This document shows positions 17,533 through 26,813 of a stretch of DNA of 64,000 bases, piece by piece. A model generated the notes under the pieces. That model had not been told where the DNA came from. It saw only the letters and a list, made by a program, of their open reading frames with translations, and did not search any database. Location: positions 62,001 through 126,000 of the forward strand of contig NZ_LGDV01000199.1 in NCBI RefSeq assembly GCF_001280015.1, given 5' to 3'. The position numbers and the translations under genes were made by a program. This DNA comes from Streptomyces sp. MMG1121 (GTDB lineage: Bacteria; Actinomycetota; Actinomycetes; Streptomycetales; Streptomycetaceae). Each line of letters starts with the position of its first letter. Position 1 is the first letter of the stretch.

Positions 17533-19380
17533 TCAGCGCACGGCCGGCTCCTGCGCCAGCCGCCTGACGGCGGCCGCGATGCCGACGGCGTCGATGCCGG
17601 CCGCGTGCAGCTGCTCGTCGGGGGCGGCCGAGCCGGGCATGGTGCGCACCGCGAGCCGGACCAGCCGGGGCGCGGGCCGGCCGTCGGCGAAGGCCTCCGC
17701 CACGGCGTCGCCGAGGCCGCCCTCGGGGTGGTGGTCCTCGACGGTGAGCAGGCAGCCGGTCTCCTCGGCGGCCCGGCGCAGGGTCGCGGCGTCGACGGGC
17801 TTGACGGAGTACAGGTCGATCACCCGGACCCGGATGCCGTCCTCGGCGAGCCGGTCGGCCGCGGCCAGCGCCTCGGGCACGGTGACCCCGGCCGCGACGA
17901 CGGTCAGCCGGTCCTCCTCGCTCGACCGGAGCGTCTTGCTGCCGCCGACCGGGAAGTCCTCGCCGGGGCCGTAGAGCACCGGGGTCGCGCCGCGCGAGGT
18001 ACGCAGGTAGCGGATGCCGTCGAGGCCGGCCATGGCCGCGACCAGCTGGGCCGTCTGGTTGGCGTCGCACGGGTACAGCACGGTCGAGCCGTACACGGCG
18101 CGGAACATCGCCAGGTCCTCCAGGCCCATCTGGGAGGGCCCGTCCTGACCGATCGCGACACCGGAGTGCGAGCCGACCAGGTTGATCCCGGCGCCGCTGA
18201 TGGACGCCATGCGCACGAAGTCGTAGGCGCGGCTGAAGAACGCGGCGAACGTCGAGGCGTACGGCAGCCAGCCGCGCGCCGCCATGCCGACGCAGGCGGC
18301 GACGAGCTGCTGCTCGGCGATGTAGCACTCGAAGAAGCGCTCGGGGTGGGCCTTGGCGAACTCCTCGGTGCGGGTGGAGTCGCCGACCTCGCCGTCCAGG
18401 GCGACGACGTCGCCGCGGGCGGTGCCGAGCGCGGCGAGGGCCGCGCCGAAGGCGTCCCGGGTGGCGACCTTTCCCCCCTTGTCGTAGCGCGGGAGCCGGA
18501 TCGCCTCGGTGGTCAGGTCGCGCAGCGCGGCGGCGGCCGGCGGTTCGCCGACCCGGACGTGCAGATCGCGGGGTCCGCCGAGTTCGGCGATGGCCGCCTC
18601 GGGTTCGGGCAGCGGCTTGCCGTGCATCCCCTCGCGGTCCTCTACGGCGGCCACGCCCTTGCCCTTGAGGGTGCGGGCGAGGATCGCGACGGGCTGCCCG
18701 GTGGTGGACAGCGCCTCGGTGAAGGCGCGGTCGATCGCGTCGATGTCGTGGCCGTCGGTCTCGACGGTGTGCCAGCCGAAAGCCTGGAAGCGGCGGGCGT
18801 AGGCGTCCAGGTCGTGGCCGTGCCGGGTGGGTCCGTGCTGGCCGAGCCGGTTGACGTCGACGATCGTGATCAGGTTGTCCAAGTGCTCGTACCCGGCGTG
18901 TTCGGCGGCCTCCCACACCGAGCCCTCCGCCAGCTCGCTGTCGCCGCACAGCACCCAGACGCGGTAGCCGGTGCGCTCCAGGCGCTTGCCGGCGAGGGCG
19001 ATGCCGACCCCGACGGGCAGGCCCTGGCCCAGGGATCCGGTGGCCGTCTCCACCCAGGGCAGCCGCCGGGGCGTGGGATGCCCCTCCAGCCGGCTACCGA
19101 GCCGGCGGAAGGTGAGCAGCTCGCCGTCCTCGATGGCGCCGGCCGCCTTGTACGCGGCGTACAGCAGGGGCGAGGCATGTCCCTTGGACAGGACGAAGCG
19201 GTCGTTGGCGGGGTGTTCGGGGCGTTCGAAGTCGTAGCGCAGATGGCGGGCGAGCAGCACGGCCATCAGGTCGGCTGCGGACATCGAGGACGTGGGGTGC
19301 CCGGAGCCCGCGGCGGCGGAGGCGCGGACGCTGTCCACCCTCAACTGCTGGGCCAGTTGGGTGAGTTCGGTGGTGTTCAT
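17533..19380 (-). CDS. transketolase (short, animal-like form)
   Basis: 615 residues from ATG 19380. A thiamine-diphosphate enzyme moving two-carbon units in the pentose phosphate pathway. Visible: SGHPTSSMSAADLMAVLLARHLRYD, KGHASPLLYAAYK, the ThDP-binding GDSELAEGSVWEAAEHAG...NLITIVDVNRLGQHG (GDG-like start, N-terminal half), the pyrimidine-domain glutamate region FFECYIAEQQLVAACVGMA, and SHSGVAIGQDGPSQMGLEDLAMFR. At about 615 residues it resembles the shorter metazoan/archaeal-like transketolases more than the 690-residue housekeeping form, so it is probably a second, accessory transketolase. The start follows AAGGAG. Confidence 0.9.
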   Translation of the reverse strand: MNTTELTQLAQQLRVDSVRASAAAGSGHPTSSMSAADLMAVLLARHLRYDFERPEHPANDRFVLSKGHASPLLYAAYKAAGAIEDGELLTFRRLGSRLEGHPTPRRLPWVETATGSLGQGLPVGVGIALAGKRLERTGYRVWVLCGDSELAEGSVWEAAEHAGYEHLDNLITIVDVNRLGQHGPTRHGHDLDAYARRFQAFGWHTVETDGHDIDAIDRAFTEALSTTGQPVAILARTLKGKGVAAVEDREGMHGKPLPEPEAAIAELGGPRDLHVRVGEPPAAAALRDLTTEAIRLPRYDKGGKVATRDAFGAALAALGTARGDVVALDGEVGDSTRTEEFAKAHPERFFECYIAEQQLVAACVGMAARGWLPYASTFAAFFSRAYDFVRMASISGAGINLVGSHSGVAIGQDGPSQMGLEDLAMFRAVYGSTVLYPCDANQTAQLVAAMAGLDGIRYLRTSRGATPVLYGPGEDFPVGGSKTLRSSEEDRLTVVAAGVTVPEALAAADRLAEDGIRVRVIDLYSVKPVDAATLRRAAEETGCLLTVEDHHPEGGLGDAVAEAFADGRPAPRLVRLAVRTMPGSAAPDEQLHAAGIDAVGIAAAVRRLAQEPAVR

Positions 19381-19554
19381 CGGTCTCCACGGCTCCTTGT
19401 GCGGCTTGGCTTTCCGGGAAGGTTTTCCGTGTAACCGTGATCGGGGCACGCAAACGCTCCGCGGGTCACCCGAACGCCATCGCGGAACGTTGCCGGGGGC
19501 GGAGGACGGGGTTGCCCGCGCGGTTCGCGGGGCGCTCCAACTAGGCTCGGAATC

Positions 19555-19902
19555 ATGGAGATTATGGGCGCCTCGCTGCGCATCTGCGTCGACGACCTCG
19601 AAACCGCGATCCCGTTCTACGAGCGGCTGACCGGCGGCAGAGCCCAGCGGTTCGAGCGGGGCGGGGTCGAGGTCGCGGCGATCGGTTCCTTTCTGCTCAT
19701 GAGCGGTCCGGAAGCGGAGCTGGAGATCCTGCGGAAGGTGACGGCGACCATCGCGGTGAAGGACGTCACGGAGGCGCACCACGTGCTGACCGGCCTCGGC
19801 GCCCGGATCCTCGCCGGGCCGGTGGGGACGCCGGCCGGGCGCAATCTGCTGGTGATGCATCCGGACGGGACCGTCTTCGAGTACGTGGACCAGCGGGCCT
19901 GA
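19555..19902 (+). CDS. VOC family (glyoxalase-like) protein
   Basis: 115 residues forming one vicinal-oxygen-chelate module set: ASLRICVDDLETAIPFYERLTGG, a central FLLMSGPEAELEILR, ATIAVKDVTEAHHVLTGLGARIL and a terminal HPDGTVFEYVDQ. A glutamate (VFEY) and a histidine remain as possible metal ligands. The function within the family (lyase, dioxygenase or drug binding) cannot be told. It ends 10 bases before the convergent DUF5107-like gene. Confidence 0.8.
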   Translation: MEIMGASLRICVDDLETAIPFYERLTGGRAQRFERGGVEVAAIGSFLLMSGPEAELEILRKVTATIAVKDVTEAHHVLTGLGARILAGPVGTPAGRNLLVMHPDGTVFEYVDQRA

Positions 19903-19912
19903 ACCCCCTCCC

Positions 19913-21873
19913 TCAGGACCGGTCCGGCCGCATCCGGAAGTCGTGGCGGGCGGGCAGCGGCTCGTCGGTGAGGCGGGCCCACAGCCGGCCGAGCGCCTCC
20001 TCGCCCTCCCGGAGGTCGGCGACCTCGAAGCCGGTGCCGAGGACGGCCCGCGCCTCGTCGGGCCGTCCCTCGGCGAGCAGCAGCTCGGCCAGCAGGAGCC
20101 GGAAGCGGCCGCGCTCGCGGACGGCGGGCAGCAGCCGGTCCCAGACGGCGCGGGCGTCCGCCGTGCGCCGGACGCGCAGCAGTGCGCGCAGGGTCTCGTG
20201 GCCGAGCGCGGCCAGGGCGGCGGTCCAGGCGTCGCCGTCGTCGCGCCGCTCGCGGCACAGGTCGTCGAAGGCGTCGGCGTATCGTTCGGCGGCCCGCTCG
20301 TGATGGCCTGACTCCTGGTCGGCGACGGCCAGGCAGCGCAGCAACGGCCAGAGGGAGGGGGACAGTTGGAGGGCGCGTTCCCAGCTGCGGACGGCCTGGG
20401 CGCGGTCGCCGGCGTGCCACTGGGCGACGCCGAGGTGGTACTCGGTGTGCGGGCCGGCGGGCGCGGTCTCCAGCATGTCCCGCCAGTGCGGGGCGACGAG
20501 CGTCTCGCCGGGCGGCCGTACCCGGCGCGGCTCGGGCAGCGCGCCGGTGCGCAGCAGCTCCCGCCAGGGTGCCTGGGCCTCGCCGAGGGTGGACTCGGGG
20601 AACGGGGTGCCGGGGAGTTTCCAGTCGGCGCGCAGGACTTCGAGGGCACCCCAGCCGGATGCGGCGGCCAGGATCTCGCCGGGTTCGGTGTCGGCGCACG
20701 GCTTCCAGGCCGCGTACGCCTGCTCGACGCGGGCGCGGGGCAGGGCGGCCTCCAGCCGGTCCTCGGCCCCCTGGACGGCCTGGGCCCACGCGCCGTCGGG
20801 CGGCGCGTCGAGCGGGCCGTACGCCTCCAGCCAGGACACCTCGCTCTCGGCCTCCAGCCGGACGTGTTCCAGCTGGGTGCGGGCGAGGCCGGCCTGGATC
20901 TCGCAGTAGCCGCCGGTGCCGGACGCGGTCAGCCACTCCTGCCAGCGCCGTCCGCCGGGCCGGCTGCCCCACACGAACAGCTTGCGGCCGCGCAGGGTGT
21001 CGGTGGAGGTCTGGACCAGCCCGTGCCCGTCGCTGTCGAGGGCGGCGATCCAGCGGCGCCGGCCGTCGGGCACCTCGTAGAAGTAGTCGGCCGCGTAGGG
21101 GCTGTTGAGGGGGTAGGTGCGGTCGACGCCGTCGTACGACGGGACGGGCACCCGGCTCAGTCGGCGTTCGTAGCCGAAGTGCCAGGCCTGGTCCGCCGGG
21201 GCGAGGACCCGGCGCTCCTCGGGCACCGCGATGTTGGACCACCAGTAGGTCGGTACGGCCGTTCGTGCGGGTTGCGGACGCGGACGCCGACGTAGAGGAA
21301 GTCGGAGCCGTCGGGCAGCCACAGGTCGACCTGGAAGGGCAGGTCGCGCAGCCGCTCCCACTCCCACAGGCGCAGCATCTGACCGCCGTCGGGGGCGGGG
21401 ACGCGGGCGGCGTGCACAGGGGCGCAGGAGAGGGTGGTGTGGCCGGTGGCGCCGATGTTCCACTCGATGCCGCCGGAGTACCAGGCGCCGTTGAGGGCGA
21501 AGTTGGCGGGCTGGAACACCGGGTTGCGGTAGAGGAGTTCGCGTCCGGTGGGCAGGTGGAGCAGGGAGGCGACGCGGCCGCCGAGGCCGGGCAGGACGGT
21601 GGCGCGCAGCCGGTCGTTCTCGATCACCAGGGCGTCGAGGGCGCGGGGTTCGCGGGTTCTGCCGTAGCCGTCGCGGACGCGGACCGGGAGCAGGCTGCCC
21701 AGCGGCTCGTAGCCGAGCTGCCTGTCCATGTCCCCGGGCAGGCCGTCACGGTCCCGGTCGTCGATGCGGTGGGCCTCGTCGAGCGGACGCAGCGGGGGCA
21801 GCGGGTTGTCCGGGCCCAACGGCGCGGCGGGCAGGGTCAGTACCTCACGTCGGATCCTCGTCACGATCACCAT
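19913..21873 (-). pseudogene. DUF5107-like carbohydrate-active/TPR protein, one-base frameshift
   Basis: On the minus strand the gene starts at ATG 21873 (VIVTRIRREVLTLPAAPLG). It encodes a galactose-mutarotase-like N-terminal domain (VLPGLGGRVASLLHLPTGRELLYRNP, WNIGATGHTTLS). Near 21262 the frame breaks after VRVRNPHER. The adjacent frame continues AVPTYWWSNIAVPEE and runs through a further carbohydrate-binding part and TPR-like helices (YHLGVAQWHAGDRAQAVRSWERALQLSP) to 19913. One extra G in cac-gaa-cgg-gcc would restore HERAVPTYWWSN, so a single base is missing in a short G run. That makes a sequencing error a real alternative to true inactivation. The restored protein would be about 650 residues. 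Confidence 0.72.
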
Positions 21874-21959
21874 GGAACCCGGCGCGCGGTGCGCTGGCCA
21901 GGGGAGGTGCCGGTCAGGATTGCGCAAAGGCCCGGAAAGCGGGCCCGCCCGTGCGGGGT

Positions 21960-22511
21960 TCAGCCGGTGGCGCGCATCTCGGCGGTGAGCGCCCAGCGTT
22001 CGTGGTCGCGCCAGGCCCCGTCGATGTAGATCATGGCGGGCGAGAAGCCCTCCAGGCGGAACCCGGCGCCCCGGGCGAGGGCGACGGAGGCGGTGTTCTC
22101 GGGCTGGACGTTGATCTCCAGCCGGTGCAGGCCCAGCGGGCCGAAGGCGTACCCGATGACCAGGCCGAGGCCCTCGCGCATCAGGCCGCGGCCGACGGCG
22201 TGGGCGAAGGCGCCGTAGCCGAGGGCGCCGCACTGGAAGCCGCCCCGGACGATGTTGTTGACGTTGATGAAGCCGGCGATGTCACCACTGTCCTTCTCGC
22301 AGACCAGGAAGCCCGCCTTGGCGGGGTCCTCGATCAGCCGGCCGGCGTAGGCGGCGTAGGCCTCGTCGTTGTCCGGCGGGAACAGCCACGGCCGGTGCAG
22401 GTCCTTGCTCTCCCGGGTGCGGGCCGTGAACTCGGCGCCGTCGTCCGGGGTGAAGTGACGGATGGCCACGCGGGGGCCCTCGGCGAGGTGGTGGGGCGTC
22501 GTGTGCGGCAT
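21960..22511 (-). CDS. GNAT N-acetyltransferase (RimJ/RimL type)
   Basis: 183 residues. The acetyl-CoA-binding core is ALGYGAFAHAVGRGLMREGLGLVIGYAFGPLGLHRLEINVQPENTASVALARGAGF, the RimJ/RimL arrangement with Q/RxxGxG/A replaced by HAVGRGLM. The N-terminus RVAIRHFTPDDGAEFTARTRES is also typical. It is expected to acetylate a protein N-terminus or small amine; the substrate is unknown. It follows the peptidase operon on the same strand after a 95-base gap, so it may or may not be co-transcribed. Confidence 0.88.
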   Translation of the reverse strand: MPHTTPHHLAEGPRVAIRHFTPDDGAEFTARTRESKDLHRPWLFPPDNDEAYAAYAGRLIEDPAKAGFLVCEKDSGDIAGFINVNNIVRGGFQCGALGYGAFAHAVGRGLMREGLGLVIGYAFGPLGLHRLEINVQPENTASVALARGAGFRLEGFSPAMIYIDGAWRDHERWALTAEMRATG

Positions 22512-22606
22512 CCGGCCAGCCTACGACGTCCGCGCCGGCACCGTCCTGGGGAATCCACCCGTGACAGCGCAGGTCACCCGCCGCGGGTCCGTGGGCCAGG
22601 TGAGGG

Positions 22607-23530
22607 TCAGCGCAGCGCCGGCTCGTCCAGGGTCAGCGTGCCGGTGTCCGCGTCGAGTTCGGCCGCGACACCGAAGGGGATCGTCAGCGCGCCGGAGCAG
22701 TGTCCGAAGCCGAACTCCTCCACCACCGGCACCCCGAGCCCGCCGAGCCGGTCGGCGAACATCGGCCGTAGCTCGGCGTAGTCGGAGCACCTGTCCCAGG
22801 AGCCGAGCAGCACCCCGCGCACGCCCTCCAGCCAGCCGGCCCGCGACAGCTGGGTGAGATAGCGGTCCAGCTGGTACGTCCGCTCACCCACGTCCTCCAG
22901 GCACAGCAGCCCGCCCGCGGCCGAGGGGCGCGCGTGCGGGGTGCCGAGTTCCGTGGCGAGCAGGGCCAGACAGCCGCCGAGGGTGACACCGCGGGCGCGG
23001 CCGGGCACGAGGGGCGTGCCGCCGGAGGCGATGGTGCGGACGGTCTCCGGGGCGAAGAGCGTGGCCCGCAGCCGGTCCTGGGCGCGGGCGTTCTTGATGA
23101 AGTCGATGCCGGCCGCCACCGGCCCGTACAGCGTGGCGAGGCCGAGGCGGGTGGCGAAGGCCTCGTGCAGAACGGTGCAGTCGCTGAAGCCGACGAAGAC
23201 CTTCGGACCGGCCGCCCGCATCGCGTCCCAGTCCAGCAGCTCGATCATGCGTTGTACGCCGTAGCCGCCGCGGGCGCACAGCACCGCGTCCACCGTGGGG
23301 TCGCACCAGGCGTTCTGGAGGTCGGCGGCGCGGTCGGCGTCCGCTCCGGCGAGGTAGGCGAACTCGCCGTGCCGGTCGAGGGCATGGGGTGCGACGACCG
23401 GTTCGAGGTCCCAGCCGCGCAGCACGTCGAGCCCGGCCTGGATCCGCTCCTCCGGGACCGGCCCGCTGGTGGAGACGATGGCGACACGGGCACCGGGGGC
23501 CAGCCGGGCGGGTCGGACGAGTTCCTTCAC
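22607..23530 (-). CDS. S66 family LD-carboxypeptidase (murein tetrapeptide carboxypeptidase)
   Basis: 307 residues from GTG 23530, which overlaps the TGA of the S9 peptidase gene (GTGA). Catalytic features: VGFSDCTVLHEAF (nucleophilic Ser), LLCLEDVGERTYQLDRYL (Glu) and EFGFGHCSGALTIPFG (His). The N-terminus has the usual VAIVSTSGPVPEERI and the CARGGYGVQRMIELLDW loop. The family removes D-Ala from murein tetrapeptides in cell-wall recycling, or cleaves related LD bonds (for example in microcin resistance). No signal peptide, so it is cytoplasmic. It is the last gene of the four-peptidase operon. Confidence 0.9.
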   Translation of the reverse strand: MKELVRPARLAPGARVAIVSTSGPVPEERIQAGLDVLRGWDLEPVVAPHALDRHGEFAYLAGADADRAADLQNAWCDPTVDAVLCARGGYGVQRMIELLDWDAMRAAGPKVFVGFSDCTVLHEAFATRLGLATLYGPVAAGIDFIKNARAQDRLRATLFAPETVRTIASGGTPLVPGRARGVTLGGCLALLATELGTPHARPSAAGGLLCLEDVGERTYQLDRYLTQLSRAGWLEGVRGVLLGSWDRCSDYAELRPMFADRLGGLGVPVVEEFGFGHCSGALTIPFGVAAELDADTGTLTLDEPALR

Positions 23531-25479
23531 GGGTGCAGCTCCAGTCTCGGCAGATCGGGCACGTCCAGTCCGAACACCTGAGCGTACAGGGACATCTCCG
23601 CCTCCAGCGCGGCCACCATCGTCTCGGCCCGCCGGAAGCCGTGCCCCTCCCCCGCGAAGGTCAGATAGGCGTGCGGCACGCCGCGGCCCGCGATCCGGGC
23701 GAGGAAGCGTTCGCACTGGGCGGGCGGGCAGATCACGTCGTCCAGACCCTGGAGCAGCAGGAACGGCACGGTCAGCCGGTCGGCGTGGGTGGTCGGCGAC
23801 CGCTCGGCGTACCGGGCCGGCACCTCGGCGAGCGGCCCGACCAGCGACTCCAGGTAGCGCGACTCGAAGTCGTGGGTCTCCTCGGCACCCCAGGTGGCCA
23901 GGTCGAGCACCGGGTAGACGATGGTGCCGCAGGCGTAGACGTCGGTGGTGGTCAGGGAGGCGGCGGTGGTCCAGCCGCCCGCGCTGCCGCCGCGGATGGC
24001 GAGCCGGGCCGGATCGGCGCTGCCCTCCTCGGCGAGGGCACGGGCGACGGTCGCGCAGTCCTCGACGTCGACCACGCCCCACTGCTCGCGCAGCCGCTCG
24101 CGGTAGGCGCGGCCGTACCCGGTGGAGCCGCCGTAGTTCACCTCGGCGACCCCGATGCCCCGCGAGGTGAAGTAGGCGATCGCCAGGTCCAGCACGAGCG
24201 GCACGCGGCTGGTGGGGCCGCCGTGCGCCCAGATGACGTACGGCGGCGCCTCGCCGTCCGGTGCGGTGCGGGCGGGGTGGCGCGGCGGGTGGACGTGGGC
24301 GTGCACCTCGCGGCCGTCCGGGCCGGTGAAGGTGCGGATGTGCGGTTCGGGGTAGTAGGCGGGGTCGACGGCGTCCCGGTGCCGGGCGCCGACGGCGCGG
24401 GACCGGCCGGTGACGGTGTCCAGCTCGACCACCTCGTACGCGGTGCGCGGACCGGCCCCGACCGCGGCCACCCGGCCGCCGTGGGCCGCGAGCGTGCCGG
24501 CGAACTCGGTCCACGGTCCGGCGGCGTCGACGATCTCACCGGACTCCGGATCCAGTATCCCGAGTACGGCCGACCCCCGACCGTGCACGACCGCGATCAG
24601 CCCGGTGTCCAGCGGCGCGAACCAGCGCAGGCCCGGCCGCCACAGCGGGCCGGCGAACTCCTCCTCGCGCGGGCACAGTGGGGTGCCGTCCCGGTAGAGG
24701 TTCCACCAGCCGCTGCGGTCGCTTGTGTACAGAAGACTGCCGTCCGCGGACCATTCGGCCTGGGCGATCGCCTCCCGTGGCCCACCGGCGACGGTGTGAA
24801 CGGTGTGCAGCGTGCCGTCGGCGCCGATCTCGCCGACGCGCAGTTCCGTCCCGTCCCACGGCATCCGCGGATGGTCCCAGGCGAGCCACGCGGCCCGGCG
24901 GCCGTCGGGCGAGAGGCGCGGGCCGGTGACGAACCGGTGCCGGCCGTCGGTGAGTTCGCGTACGGCGCGGCGGTCCTCGGCGGCGGTTCCGTCCAGCGGC
25001 ACGGCGGCCAGGACCCGCCGGACGTCGCCGGAGCCGTCCCCGGTGAACTCCTCCAGCACGCACCACACTTCACCGCGCGCGAGGTCCAGGTGCGGATCCG
25101 CCCAGCGCAGTCCCGCGCCCACCGGCGAGAGCGGGGTCAGCGGGCGCGGCTCGCCGCCGGGCTCGTACCGGTACAGCCGCTGGTCGGCGAAGTGCGTGAA
25201 GACGATCAGGGGCCCGGCGCCGTGCACCGCCCCCGCCCAGGGGCGGCCGCCGTACTCGACGACCCGGTTGCGCACGTTCCACGGCGCGGGCAGCACCGTC
25301 TCCTCCCCACCGTCGGCGGTCCGGCGCACCAGGGCCCGGCGGCCGCCCTCGGCCGGCCGGGGCTCGGTCCACCACACCTCGTCCCCGACGAAGCCCACCC
25401 ACTCCGGATGTCCGTCGTGCGCGGCGGCCAGTGCCGCACCGACGGGCGACGGCCACGTTCCGTACGGCGACGTCAGCAC
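23527..25479 (-). CDS. S9 family prolyl-oligopeptidase-type peptidase
   Basis: 650 residues from GTG 25479. The N-terminal part is a beta-propeller with repeated SPDGRRAAWLAWD / SADGSLLYTSD blades. The C-terminal alpha/beta-hydrolase domain has AIRGGSAGGWTT (nucleophilic Ser in GGSAGG), LLLQGLDDVICPPAQ (Asp) and FAGEGHGF (His). YVIWAHGGPTSR forms the oxyanion strand. The layout fits S9C acylaminoacyl- or dipeptidyl-type peptidases. No signal peptide. The gene lies 17 bases downstream of the M20 gene and overlaps the S66 gene. Confidence 0.9.
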   Translation of the reverse strand: MLTSPYGTWPSPVGAALAAAHDGHPEWVGFVGDEVWWTEPRPAEGGRRALVRRTADGGEETVLPAPWNVRNRVVEYGGRPWAGAVHGAGPLIVFTHFADQRLYRYEPGGEPRPLTPLSPVGAGLRWADPHLDLARGEVWCVLEEFTGDGSGDVRRVLAAVPLDGTAAEDRRAVRELTDGRHRFVTGPRLSPDGRRAAWLAWDHPRMPWDGTELRVGEIGADGTLHTVHTVAGGPREAIAQAEWSADGSLLYTSDRSGWWNLYRDGTPLCPREEEFAGPLWRPGLRWFAPLDTGLIAVVHGRGSAVLGILDPESGEIVDAAGPWTEFAGTLAAHGGRVAAVGAGPRTAYEVVELDTVTGRSRAVGARHRDAVDPAYYPEPHIRTFTGPDGREVHAHVHPPRHPARTAPDGEAPPYVIWAHGGPTSRVPLVLDLAIAYFTSRGIGVAEVNYGGSTGYGRAYRERLREQWGVVDVEDCATVARALAEEGSADPARLAIRGGSAGGWTTAASLTTTDVYACGTIVYPVLDLATWGAEETHDFESRYLESLVGPLAEVPARYAERSPTTHADRLTVPFLLLQGLDDVICPPAQCERFLARIAGRGVPHAYLTFAGEGHGFRRAETMVAALEAEMSLYAQVFGLDVPDLPRLELHP

Positions 25480-25496
25480 CGTGCGCCCACCCCTCT

Positions 25497-26813
25497 CTAT
25501 GCCGTGCGCAGGAACCGGTCGAGGACACGGACGCCGAAGTGCAGCGCCTCGACCGGCACGCGCTCGTCCACGCCGTGGAACAGCGCCTGGTGGTCGAGGC
25601 CCTCGGGCAGCTTCAGCGGGGCGAACCCGTAGCCGGTGATACCGAGCCGGGAGAACTGCTTGGCGTCCGTGCCGCCCGACATGCAGTACGGCACCACGTG
25701 CCCGTCCGGCGCGAACTCCTTGACGGCGGCCCGCATCCGCGCGAACGTCGGCGAGTCCACCGGCGCCTGCAATGCCACTTCCCGGTGCGCGAACTCCCAG
25801 TGCACGTCCGGCCCGGTCAGCTCGTCGAGCGTGGCGGCGAACTCCTCCTCGCCGCCGGGCAGATAGCGCCCGTCGACGTGGGCGACCGCCTCGCCGGGGA
25901 TGACGTTGACCTTGTAACCGGCCGCCAGCATGGTCGGGTTGGCGCTGTTGCGGACGGTCGCCTCCACCAGGGCGGCCGCCGGGCCGAGCTTGTCCAGCAG
26001 CAGGTCCACGGCCGTGAAGTCGGGCTCGATGCCGTACAGGGCGGCGAGTTCGGTGAGCGCGGCCCGCACGGTCGGGGTGAGCCGGAGCGGCCACTCGTGC
26101 TCGCCGATGCGGGTCACGGCGGCGGCGAGCCGGGTGACCGCGTTCTCGTCGTTCACCCTGGAGCCGTGCCCGGCCCGGCCGCGCGCGGTGAGCTTCAGCC
26201 AGCCCGTGCCCCGCTCCCCCGCCGCGACGGGGTAGATCTGCCGGCCGGTGCCGTCGTGGAAGGTGAAGGCGCCGGACTCGCTGATGCCCTCGGTGCAACC
26301 CTCGAACAGCTCGGGGTGGCGGTCGGCGAGGAACCCGGCGCCGTCCTCGGCGCTCGCCTCCTCGTCGGCGGTGAAGGCGACGACGAGATCCCGGCGGGGC
26401 CGTACGCCCTGACGGGCCCAGGAGCGGACGACCGCGAGGATCATCGCGTCCATGTTCTTCATGTCGACGGCGCCGCGCCCCCAGACCACCCCGTCCCGGA
26501 TCTCCCCGGAGAACGGGTGCACGCTCCAGTCGGCGGCCTCGGCGGGTACGACGTCGAGATGACCGTGGACGAGCAGCGCGTCGGCGGAGGGGTCGGTGCC
26601 CTCGATCCGGGCGACGACGTTGGTCCGGCCCGGCGTGCGCTCCAGCAGCAGCGGCTCCAGGCCCGCGGCGGCCAGCCGTTCGGCCGCGTACTCGGCGGCG
26701 GGCCGCTCCCGGCAGTCCCCGCCGCCCCGGTTGGTGGTGTCGATGCGGATCAGACCGGAGGTGAACTCCACGACCTCGGCCAGGGCCAGCTCGTCGGCCT
26801 GCTGGTCAGCCAT
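25497..26813 (-). CDS. M20 family metallopeptidase
   Basis: 438 residues from ATG 26813. The metal-site motifs are in order: HGHLDVVP (His, with Asp), WGRGAVDMKNMDAM (bridging Asp), FTADEEASAEDGA (catalytic Glu pair), a lid/dimerisation domain with GRAGHGSRVNDENA, and a final LDHQALFHGVDERV His. This is the M20/M25/M40 carboxypeptidase/dipeptidase plan: two zinc ions, cytoplasmic, cleaving C-terminal residues or dipeptides. It overlaps the upstream M55 gene by 8 bases. Substrate unknown. Confidence 0.92.
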   Translation of the reverse strand: MADQQADELALAEVVEFTSGLIRIDTTNRGGGDCRERPAAEYAAERLAAAGLEPLLLERTPGRTNVVARIEGTDPSADALLVHGHLDVVPAEAADWSVHPFSGEIRDGVVWGRGAVDMKNMDAMILAVVRSWARQGVRPRRDLVVAFTADEEASAEDGAGFLADRHPELFEGCTEGISESGAFTFHDGTGRQIYPVAAGERGTGWLKLTARGRAGHGSRVNDENAVTRLAAAVTRIGEHEWPLRLTPTVRAALTELAALYGIEPDFTAVDLLLDKLGPAAALVEATVRNSANPTMLAAGYKVNVIPGEAVAHVDGRYLPGGEEEFAATLDELTGPDVHWEFAHREVALQAPVDSPTFARMRAAVKEFAPDGHVVPYCMSGGTDAKQFSRLGITGYGFAPLKLPEGLDHQALFHGVDERVPVEALHFGVRVLDRFLRTA

